NCBI GenBank assembly: GCA_034666705.1
Contig: JAXDLH010000091.1
Coordinates: 1 to 5,478, forward strand
Source: JAXDLH01 sp034666705
GTDB taxonomy: Bacteria > Chloroflexota > UBA6077 > SHYK01
Direction: 5' to 3'
DNA length: 5,478 nucleotides
The translations under genes were made by a program, and so were the position numbers. The notes beneath the pieces were generated by a model. The model was not told the DNA's origin. It did no database searches and was given only the letters and a program-made list of their open reading frames with translations. Below, piece by piece: positions 1-4,830 of the stretch (position 1 is its first letter; each line of letters starts with the position of its first letter).

Positions 1-484
1 CGATCCCGAACGGCGTACGATTCACGAACTGCAGCGCGACGACCCAGTTGCCGGCTGCCGCGAGTCCCATGAATAGGGCGAGCAGGGCGCCCACGAGCAG
101 CACGCCAGCGTTGATCAGGCGGGTATAGTCGCCGCGGCGTCCGACCTGCGCCCCGACCTGGGCAAGCAGGTCCTCCCACGTCGTCGTCGTACGCCCTCGT
201 CGAGGCCGCACGTCGAAGCTATAGGCAAGGCGTCGCGCAATGGCCACATTGACGCCGAAGATCACGGAGAAAACGGCGGCGCCGAGTACGAACAGTGCCA
301 GGCGCGCCCAGAGCGTCGTGACAAACACACTGGCGACGTTGAGGCTGCTGAACCAGAGCCATTCGGTCGAAAAGTCCACCACGCCTGCAAAAACCAGGAG
401 GAGGACGACGATGGCGCCGATGACAACGAGGGGGCCAGCCAACTGCGGCTGGGACCGCTCCTGGGTCTGGGGGAAGGTGTCCAT
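1..484 (-). CDS. UPF0182 (COG1615) family integral membrane protein, N-terminal part
   Basis: The reading frame starts at ATG 484-482 and stays open for 161 residues to the window edge, so the C-terminal part lies outside. A GAGGA ribosome site sits 6 nt before the start. Three hydrophobic segments are visible, at about residues 16-37, 53-83 and 124-145. After the first comes TEWLWFSSLN, and after the third NWVVALQFVNRTPFG. This spacing and these two motifs match the start of UPF0182 proteins, which are about 900 residues long with several N-terminal membrane helices and a large extracytoplasmic domain. The molecular function of the family is unknown, and I infer only a location in the cytoplasmic membrane. 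The loop at residues 84-122 is basic (RPRRGR) and probably cytoplasmic. The gene is divergent from the DUF2007 gene across a 131-nt gap. The family call is from recalled motifs; the visible part alone cannot show the large domain. Confidence 0.8.
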   Translation of the reverse strand, partial: MDTFPQTQERSQPQLAGPLVVIGAIVVLLLVFAGVVDFSTEWLWFSSLNVASVFVTTLWARLALFVLGAAVFSVIFGVNVAIARRLAYSFDVRPRRGRTTTTWEDLLAQVGAQVGRRGDYTRLINAGVLLVGALLALFMGLAAAGNWVVALQFVNRTPFGI

Positions 485-519
485 TCCTCATCCTCATCCG
501 CGCCGCGGACCTGTTGGCC

Positions 520-525
520 ATTCTA
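520..525 (-). promoter_or_regulatory. Candidate -10 element for the UPF0182 gene
   Basis: Read on the minus strand this is TAGAAT (5 of 6 to TATAAT), 35 nt before the ATG at 484, which would give a leader of about 30 nt. No good -35 is visible at 16-18 nt spacing; that stretch is GC-rich. The surrounding GTAGAATG is repeated exactly in front of the desaturase gene at 4769-4776. Confidence 0.3.
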
Positions 526-550
526 CTATGCGCGGTACCGCCCGCCCGGT

Positions 551-580
551 GTGTCCGGGGCACCGGTGGAAAGCTATAAC
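551..580 (+). promoter_or_regulatory. Candidate promoter for the DUF2007/beta-helix pair
   Basis: TATAAC at 575-580 matches the sigma-70-type -10 in 5 of 6 positions. The best upstream partner is GTGTCC at 551-556 (3 of 6 to TTGACA, 18-nt spacer), which is weak. Transcription would begin near 587, inside the small inverted repeat at 582-596, and give a leader of about 30 nt. Confidence 0.35.
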
Positions 581-581
581 T

Positions 582-596
582 GCGCTGCGCCAGCGC
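582..596 (+). repeat. Inverted repeat in the DUF2007 leader
   Basis: GCGCTG-CGC-CAGCGC is a perfect 6-bp inverted repeat with a 3-nt centre. It lies directly after the candidate -10 and 8 nt before the GGGAGGG ribosome site (605-611). It could be an operator over the start of transcription or a leader hairpin. In such GC-rich DNA it could also be chance. Confidence 0.35.
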
Positions 597-615
597 GGCG
601 CGTAGGGAGGGATTC

Positions 616-885
616 ATGGCGGACCGCGTCGTGGCGGTAGCCAGGGCTGCCAACGAGCTCACGGCTGGCATGCTGGCCGGGCTGCTCGCCGATAACGGGA
701 TTCGCTGTGGCACCAAGAATGTCGGCGCGGGGCTCGCCTACGCGACACCAGCGCTCGATCCGCACGAGATCCTCGTCCTGGAAAGCGAGGTGCAGCGCGC
801 CGCAGCCGTCCTTGCACCGTACGCAGGCAACGACCTGACGCTGCTCGTCCCGGCTCCCCCAATCGACGATGAGGCTGCTCAGTGA
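616..885 (+). CDS. DUF2007 family small protein (putative signal-transducing)
   Basis: This is an 89-residue soluble protein with no signal peptide or membrane segment. The ATG is preceded by GGGAGGG with a 4-nt spacer. The pattern is that of DUF2007 (PF09413): a first strand RVVAVARA, a helix at about residues 12-27 (ELTAGMLAGLLADNGI), a strand beginning with the 'GIRCGTKN' turn, then ILVLESEVQRAAAVLAPY (52-69), where the last strand runs into a helix. DUF2007 folds into a small ferredoxin-like domain and is called a putative signal transducer, but no reaction or partner is established. The tail (residues 75-89) is proline-rich and acidic. Its stop codon overlaps the start of the next gene (GTGA), so the two are very likely made together, and this protein may act with the secreted beta-helix protein. 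That functional link is inference. Length is typical for the family. Confidence 0.78.
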   Translation: MADRVVAVARAANELTAGMLAGLLADNGIRCGTKNVGAGLAYATPALDPHEILVLESEVQRAAAVLAPYAGNDLTLLVPAPPIDDEAAQ

Positions 886-2042
886 GGCTGCGGCTCGTCA
901 GCGTGCTCGTCGCGCTCGGTATGCTGCTGGTCGCTGTGTCCCCGGCCCTCGCTGCCGAGTTTCGTGGAGGGCCCGAGCCCACGGTGGCTGCCGGCGAGGT
1001 GATCCACGACGACGTGTACATCGCGGGGACGACCGTGCAGATCGACGGGACCATCGACGGCGACCTGTACGCCGCGGGCACGACGGTCATCGTGAATGGC
1101 CGGGTCACTGGCAGCCTGAATGCCGCCGGTGAGACGGTCACCATTACCGGTCAGGTGGATCGCGCGGTGCGTGCCGCCGGCCAAACCGTAACCATAGGCA
1201 GCAGCGTGGCCGGCGATGTGGTCGCCGCTGGACAGAACCTTACTGTCGCCGGCCATGTGGGCCGAGACCTCATTACCGCCGCGGAAACCCTTGACGTGCG
1301 CGAAGGCGTGGGCCGCAATGTGCGAGCATGGGCAAACGATGCAACGCTGGCTGGCACGGTGGGCGGCGACGTCGACGTAAGTGGTGTTGACCAGCTTTCG
1401 CTCGCCAACGATGCCCTCATCAACGGGAACCTCAGCTATGAGAGCGCGCACGATCTCAGTGCGCGCGACGTGCGAGAGCAGGTACGCGGCCAGGTGATGC
1501 GCCGCGACCCGGCCCCACAAAACGGCACTGACCCGGTCGGCCGACTGCTCGCCACGCTCTACTCGATTCTGACGGTTACGATGCTTGGCGCCGTGGCATT
1601 GGCCGTTTCCCCCCGAGGAATGAATTCGGCCGGCAGTGCAATCGTGCAGCAGCCATTGCTCAGTCTGGGCTGGGGCTTTGGACTCCTCCTTGGGATGCCG
1701 CTTGCCGCCATCCTGCTCATGTTCACGGCCATTGGTCTCCCTGTCGCCGTAGTGCTGCTTATCCTCTACGTCATCCTGCTCTATAGCTCGCAGGCGATCG
1801 TCGGGCTGGCTGTGGGCCGCCTCCTGCTTTCGCAACTGCGACCGGTCGCAGGGTACTGGTGGGCGGTGCTGTCGGTGCTGGTTGGGATGCTGATCCTGGA
1901 GGCGCTCCGTGCGGTGCCGATCGTCGGCGGAGTCGTCACGCTGCTGATGCTGATCGGCGGGCTTGGCGGCGCCTGGCTCGCCTACGCCGAGGCGCGCACC
2001 GCGCCGCCCGGGCCCGAATCACCGGCACCCGCGGCGCGTTAG
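882..2042 (+). CDS. Secreted bactofilin-like beta-helix protein with C-terminal membrane helices
   Basis: The 386-residue protein starts at GTG 882, with GAGG at 871-874 and a 7-nt spacer inside the preceding gene. This start yields a clear signal peptide (residues 1-25; hydrophobic 5-19, cleavage after SPALAA). Residues 43-161 form seven consecutive rungs of exactly 17 residues, with an eighth, looser rung after them. Typical rungs are GDLYAAGTTVIVNGRVT and GSLNAAGETVTITGQVD, with G/R at position 1, AAG in the middle and alternating hydrophobic residues. This is the right-handed beta-helix of polymer-forming (bactofilin, DUF583-like) proteins. A charged linker (190-220) leads to four or five membrane helices at about 221-243, 257-283, 285-317, 322-341 and 346-369, then a Pro/Ala tail. 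The beta-helix is therefore predicted outside the membrane, unlike cytoplasmic bactofilins. Proteins of this layout occur in several phyla, with function unknown. It might form an envelope scaffold or sense surface conditions. It is translationally coupled to the DUF2007 gene. Confidence 0.85.
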   Translation: MRLRLVSVLVALGMLLVAVSPALAAEFRGGPEPTVAAGEVIHDDVYIAGTTVQIDGTIDGDLYAAGTTVIVNGRVTGSLNAAGETVTITGQVDRAVRAAGQTVTIGSSVAGDVVAAGQNLTVAGHVGRDLITAAETLDVREGVGRNVRAWANDATLAGTVGGDVDVSGVDQLSLANDALINGNLSYESAHDLSARDVREQVRGQVMRRDPAPQNGTDPVGRLLATLYSILTVTMLGAVALAVSPRGMNSAGSAIVQQPLLSLGWGFGLLLGMPLAAILLMFTAIGLPVAVVLLILYVILLYSSQAIVGLAVGRLLLSQLRPVAGYWWAVLSVLVGMLILEALRAVPIVGGVVTLLMLIGGLGGAWLAYAEARTAPPGPESPAPAAR

Positions 2043-2066
2043 CTTCGCAGCGCCGCGCGTGGTCGA

Positions 2067-2101
2067 CTCGCCGGCACGGGGCCCTGTGGCCGTTCGGCGA
2101 G
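2067..2101 (+). other. Imperfect hairpin after the beta-helix gene
   Basis: CTCGCCG (2067-2073) pairs with CGGCGAG (2095-2101). Inside, CACGG pairs with CTGTG (one G-U) around a GGCC loop. It begins 24 nt past the stop at 2042. No T-run follows, so it is not a standard intrinsic terminator, though it may end or stabilise the transcript. Its right arm overlaps the dispersed-repeat motif described at 2089-2110. Confidence 0.3.
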
Positions 2102-2110
2102 CTCAGGACT
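2089..2110. repeat. Probable copy of a widespread short dispersed intergenic repeat
   Basis: The core TTCGGCGAGCTCAGGACT (2093-2110), read on the minus strand, begins AGTCCTGAGCTCGCCGAA. It closely resembles the short motif of the form AGTCCTGAGCNTGTCGAA that I recall as scattered in intergenic DNA of many GC-rich bacteria, including Chloroflexota. The function of that motif is not known to me. Only one copy is in this window, so repetition cannot be shown here. The call rests on memory of the motif. Confidence 0.42.
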
Positions 2111-2118
2111 GAGTTGGG

Positions 2119-2137
2119 GTCAGGTAAGTGACCTGAC
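2119..2137. promoter_or_regulatory. Perfect inverted repeat upstream of ndh, operator candidate
   Basis: GTCAGGT-AAGTG-ACCTGAC has 7-bp perfect arms around a 5-nt centre. It lies just upstream of the expected -35 position of the ndh promoter candidate (TGC-TACAGT at 2158-2166). That suits a repressor or activator site better than a terminator, since no T-run follows. As RNA it could also form a hairpin. Confidence 0.42.
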
Positions 2138-2157
2138 TCGGCGCCCGCCGTCGCCCC

Positions 2158-2166
2158 TGCTACAGT
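2158..2166 (+). promoter_or_regulatory. Candidate extended -10 promoter of ndh
   Basis: TGC followed by TACAGT (4 of 6 to TATAAT) forms an extended -10. No convincing -35 is seen 17 nt upstream (TCGGCG), which is tolerated with an extended -10 or with an activator at the 2119-2137 palindrome. Transcription would start near 2173, about 12 nt before the GGAGGT ribosome site. Confidence 0.35.
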
Positions 2167-2196
2167 GATAGAAGAGCAAGGGGTGGAGGTGCGGTG

Positions 2197-3606
2197 ATGG
2201 GCGCAGCGGCGAAGGGTGCGGCGTTGGCCGCGGTCGCGGGAATCGGGTGGGGAGCGGCGCGTTGGGCCTCCGCGGAGCGTCGGGGCCGAACGGCGCGCTC
2301 CATCGTCGAGCGCGACACGGAGCCGCGGCGGCGCGTGCTGGTGCTTGGCGCCGGATTTGGCGGCCTATACGCGGGAATCCGCGTGGCCGATGCGTACTGG
2401 GATGATCCAGATACAGAAGTCATGCTGATCGACCGCAATAACTACCATCTTTTCACGCCGATGCTGACCCTCGTGGCGGGCTCCGCAGTCGAGCCAAGGC
2501 ACGTCGCATTCCCGGTTCGTCGCCTCATGCGCGACCATCACCTCGCGTTCCGCCGCTCCGAGGTCCGTGGCATCGATCTCGTCAATCACGTGGTCCACAC
2601 GGACGCCGGCGACGTGTCGTACGACAAACTGGTCATTGGCCTGGGCAGCGTCGCCAACTACTTCGGTATGACGGACGTGGAGGAACGTGCCATTACCTTC
2701 AAGACGATGGCTGACGCCGTCCAGGTTCGGAACCACGTCGTGGACTGCTTCGAGCGCGCCACATTGGAGTCCGCCCCGGAAAAGCGTCGCGAGTTGCTGA
2801 CCTTCGTCGTGGTTGGAGCGGGACCCACCGGGGTCGAGTTGTGTGCTGCGCTGCACGACTTCATTCACCACACGCTGATCGAGGAATACCCGAACATCTC
2901 GTTCGAGGACGACGTGCGCATCATCTTGTTCGAGATGAAGGACCGGGTGCTGCCGAACCTCGAGGATGATCTGGCTACCGTCGCCACGCGCGTCCTCAAA
3001 CGGAAGGAGGTTGAGATGCGGCTCGGGACCGCAATCGACCACGTTGAGGACGGCGTCGTGACGACCAAGGAGGGCGAGCGGATTCCGATGCGCACCCTCG
3101 TCTGGGTCGCTGGCGTCCAGGCCAGCCCCGTTGTGGAGGCGCTCGGCGTGCAGAAGGGTCGAGCCGGCGCGATCGTCGTCGACGAGTGCCTGCGCGTGCC
3201 AGGCCACCCCGGGGTCTATGCGCTCGGGGATGCCGCAGCTTACAGCGATCCGGAGACCGACAAGCCGCTCCCGGCAGACGCCAAGGTGGCAGTACAGCAG
3301 GCGATCGCTGTGGCTGAGAACGTGGTGCGCGAGCTGCGAGGCGAGGCGCCGCGGCCGTTCATCTACCGGCGCTTTGGTGACATGATATCGCTCGGCACGA
3401 ACGCCGCCGTGGCGGACGTGCTGGGCTTCAAGCTGACCGGCTATGCGGCCTGGCTGCTATGGCGCACGTTCTACCTCGGGCGCCTGCAAGGGTTGGAGAG
3501 CAAGTTCCGCGTCATCGGTGACTGGGCATTGGGCGCATTCTTCGAGCGCTATACCGCGCGGCTGGAGCTCGATCGTGCGGGCTCGCCAGTGTCTAAAGCA
3601 GCATAG
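2197..3606 (+). CDS. ndh: Type II NADH dehydrogenase (NDH-2), NADH:quinone oxidoreductase
   Basis: The 469-residue flavoprotein oxidises NADH and reduces membrane quinone without pumping protons, acting on the cytoplasmic membrane face. The FAD site is VLVLGAGFGG (47-56), the NADH site VVVGAGPTGVEL (204-215) and the second FAD motif GVYALGDAA (339-347). WVAGV (303-307) and the Trp/Tyr/Leu-rich C-terminus (411-456, GYAAWLLWRTFYLGRL) are the usual NDH-2 membrane-binding end. There is no CxxxxC disulfide site, which rules out thioredoxin- or lipoamide-reductase-type enzymes. I prefer ATG 2197 because GGAGGT (2185-2190) lies 6 nt before it. GTG 2194, directly in front, would leave only 3 nt. Two oddities are present. 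About 45 residues precede the FAD motif, with a hydrophobic stretch at 8-24 followed by arginines. The quinone-site motif AQxAxQQ reads AKVAVQQ (362-368), with Lys at 363. The gene appears to be transcribed alone and ends at a strong terminator. Confidence 0.92.
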   Translation: MGAAAKGAALAAVAGIGWGAARWASAERRGRTARSIVERDTEPRRRVLVLGAGFGGLYAGIRVADAYWDDPDTEVMLIDRNNYHLFTPMLTLVAGSAVEPRHVAFPVRRLMRDHHLAFRRSEVRGIDLVNHVVHTDAGDVSYDKLVIGLGSVANYFGMTDVEERAITFKTMADAVQVRNHVVDCFERATLESAPEKRRELLTFVVVGAGPTGVELCAALHDFIHHTLIEEYPNISFEDDVRIILFEMKDRVLPNLEDDLATVATRVLKRKEVEMRLGTAIDHVEDGVVTTKEGERIPMRTLVWVAGVQASPVVEALGVQKGRAGAIVVDECLRVPGHPGVYALGDAAAYSDPETDKPLPADAKVAVQQAIAVAENVVRELRGEAPRPFIYRRFGDMISLGTNAAVADVLGFKLTGYAAWLLWRTFYLGRLQGLESKFRVIGDWALGAFFERYTARLELDRAGSPVSKAA

Positions 3607-3628
3607 AACGCAGTCATAAAAGCGTTCG

Positions 3629-3669
3629 AAGGGCCCCCAGCGCCTGCAGACCGCAGGATGGGGGCCCTT
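3629..3669. terminator. Bidirectional terminator between ndh and the desaturase gene
   Basis: AAGGGCCCCCA (3629-3639) pairs perfectly over 11 bp with TGGGGGCCCTT (3659-3669). An inner stem CCTGC/GCAGG closes an AGACC loop. On the plus strand the stem ends in TTT; on the minus strand it is followed by TTCGAACGCTTTT. It starts 22 nt after the ndh stop and 36 nt past the desaturase stop, so it can serve both convergent genes. Confidence 0.85.
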
Positions 3670-3705
3670 TGTGCGCGACAGCTAAAGGATTCCCGCTTCT
3701 GGAAG

Positions 3706-4593
3706 CTACGCTCCGATGCGGCTGTACTGCTGCAGCGCCCCCGGTTCCGTGAGCTTCCGCTGTAGCTGCTGCATGCTGGGTCGACGCACGTCCCAGGCCA
3801 GGTGCAACGCTTGCAGCGTGCGAATCAGATGGCCCGAGAGATCGAACTCCCACCATCGCAGGCCGTGGAAGGCCGAGATGGGAAAGGCGTGGTGGTTATT
3901 GTGCCAGCCCTCGCCGAGACCGAGGATACCGATCACCCAGTTGTTGGTGCTGCGGTCGCCAGTCTCGAATGGGCGCTTGCCCCAACGGTGACAGGCGGAG
4001 TTCACGGCGAACGTGACGTTCTGGACGACGAATTGTCGGAAGAAGCCGCCCCAGATTAACCCGTCCCAACCTGCGATCAGGAACGGCGCGACGTAGCCCA
4101 GGGTGACCCAGATGGGGAAGGTCCGGTTCACGAATAGGACGACCGGATCGCGCTTGAGCGGCGCCGCGTACTTCTCGGTCTCAATGGTGACGTCTTCCCA
4201 CAGCCAGCCCCAATGTGAGTACCAGAGGCCCTGAGTGGGGGAGTGCGGATCGTTCTCGCGATCCGAGTACGTATGGTGCTTCAGGTGGTTGGCAACCCAT
4301 TCGATCACGGGTCCCTGAACTGCCATGGAGCCGAGGATGAGCAGCACCAGCCGCACGCTATCGTGGGTCTCAAAGCTCCGGTGCGTCGCCAATCGGTGAT
4401 AGCCGACAGTGATGCCGAAACCGGTCAGCAGCCAGAGCACGAGAAACATTCCCACGTGGAAGGAGGTGACCCGGCCTAGCACGATCGTGGCGATCGCGCC
4501 AAGGGCGCCGAGTACGGGGAGGACAAACACGAAGAGGTGGGTCAACCAGCGCTGTTGTCCGACCGGAGGGACCGGTAGGGCGGTGGAGGTCAA
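3706..4593 (-). CDS. Acyl-CoA Delta9-type fatty acid desaturase
   Basis: This 295-residue membrane di-iron enzyme puts a double bond into saturated acyl chains, probably at Delta9 of acyl-CoA, using O2 and electrons from a separate donor not encoded here. The histidine boxes are complete: HRLATH (66-71), HLKHH (103-107) and HNNHH (231-235). NSACH (198-202) supplies the extra Asn and His seen around the metals of stearoyl-CoA desaturases. The stretch ENDPHSP (113-119) followed by SHWGW (126-130) is typical of bacterial members. Hydrophobic segments lie at about 19-40, 45-64, 80-100, 158-176 and 178-198. The start is TTG: AGGAG (4604-4600) lies 6 nt before it, and an in-frame TAG overlapping that site rules out a longer protein. 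The length is normal for bacterial forms. Regiochemistry and the true substrate cannot be read from the sequence. Confidence 0.93.
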   Translation of the reverse strand: MTSTALPVPPVGQQRWLTHLFVFVLPVLGALGAIATIVLGRVTSFHVGMFLVLWLLTGFGITVGYHRLATHRSFETHDSVRLVLLILGSMAVQGPVIEWVANHLKHHTYSDRENDPHSPTQGLWYSHWGWLWEDVTIETEKYAAPLKRDPVVLFVNRTFPIWVTLGYVAPFLIAGWDGLIWGGFFRQFVVQNVTFAVNSACHRWGKRPFETGDRSTNNWVIGILGLGEGWHNNHHAFPISAFHGLRWWEFDLSGHLIRTLQALHLAWDVRRPSMQQLQRKLTEPGALQQYSRIGA

Positions 4594-4613
4594 GAACGGC
4601 TCCTATCGTGGCC

Positions 4614-4642
4614 CATATCGCACGTCGTGCGGAATGGGTCAA
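4614..4642 (-). promoter_or_regulatory. Candidate proximal promoter of the desaturase gene
   Basis: On the minus strand, TTGACC (4642-4637; 5 of 6 to TTGACA) is followed after 17 nt by GATATG (4619-4614), with TGC just before it as an extended -10. Transcription would start near 4607, leaving a leader of only about 14 nt that just includes the AGGAG site. The -35 is good, but the -10 matches in only 3 of 6 positions. Confidence 0.38.
4619..4631. promoter_or_regulatory. Palindrome inside the desaturase promoter, operator candidate
   Basis: CGCACG-T-CGTGCG is a perfect 13-bp palindrome with a single central base. It lies between the -35 (4637-4642) and -10 (4614-4619) candidates and touches the latter. 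A protein bound there would block RNA polymerase, as expected for a TetR-type repressor of lipid genes. The regulator is unknown. Confidence 0.4.
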
Positions 4643-4700
4643 CCTGGGTGAATTGGGGTAGCGTGCCACTCGCGATCGGCGCGCTAGCGGCCGCGAGGAG

Positions 4701-4710
4701 GCTCGCGAGC
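4701..4710. repeat. Short GC-rich palindrome in the desaturase leader region
   Basis: GCTCGCGAGC is a perfect 10-bp palindrome. It sits in the GC-rich stretch 4660-4765, which also contains a CTCGCG/CGCGAG pair (4669-4674 and 4692-4697). If transcription starts at the distal promoter, this stretch would be a highly structured leader. No function is assigned. Confidence 0.2.
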
Positions 4711-4769
4711 CGCGCTGCGCCGGAAATCGCCAGGCCGGGCCCGCGCCCTCGCTCGCCGCGGGGCGCCGC

Positions 4770-4778
4770 ATTCTACCA
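4770..4778 (-). promoter_or_regulatory. Candidate distal extended -10 promoter of the desaturase gene
   Basis: On the minus strand, TGG-TAGAAT forms an extended -10 with 5 of 6 matches. No clear -35 is visible. It would start a leader of about 170 nt before the TTG at 4593. The same GTAGAATG octamer is found before the UPF0182 gene, which supports a shared promoter type. Confidence 0.33.
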
Positions 4779-4830
4779 CGCTGCGGGTCATTGATTCTTG
4801 GCGATTTGCGTCACAGGGCGTGCACAGCGT

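Noticed and set aside
219..765. Open frames on both strands across 219-765, including plus-strand 240-605
   Set aside because: They overlap the UPF0182 and DUF2007 genes in other frames, run through the divergent promoter region and have arginine-rich sequence typical of shadow frames.
1008..1364. DNA tandem repeat in the beta-helix region
   Set aside because: The 51-bp period is clear at the protein level, but the nucleotide units have diverged, so this is protein repeat structure and not a recent DNA tandem array.
879..1835. 318-codon open frame on the minus strand opposite the beta-helix gene
   Set aside because: It lies entirely opposite a well-supported gene with signal peptide, rungs and membrane helices. 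Its translation is His/Arg/Asp-rich without a recognisable domain, as expected for the antisense of GC-rich coding DNA.
2119..2137. Reading the ndh palindrome as a DtxR/IdeR iron box
   Set aside because: Iron boxes have AGGT and ACCT halves 7 nt apart; here the gap is 5 nt, so the half-sites do not fit.
2365..3207. 280-codon open frame on the minus strand opposite ndh
   Set aside because: It is antisense to strongly conserved NDH-2 motifs, has low-complexity His/Asp-rich composition, and shows no ribosome site or family signature.
3695..3706. GCTTC-TG-GAAGC inverted repeat over the desaturase stop codon
   Set aside because: A 2-nt centre cannot form a normal RNA hairpin loop, and a much stronger terminator lies 26 nt further on.
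4370..4771. 133-codon minus-strand frame covering the desaturase upstream region
   Set aside because: It runs into the desaturase gene out of frame, with Arg/Pro/Ser-rich sequence and no domain. The region is better explained as promoter and leader DNA.
4724..4807. 9-bp inverted repeat AAATCGCCA (4724-4732) and TGGCGATTT (4799-4807)
   Set aside because: The arms are 66 nt apart, and a match of this length has a fair chance of arising in a region of this size. No terminal duplication or mobile gene lies between them.
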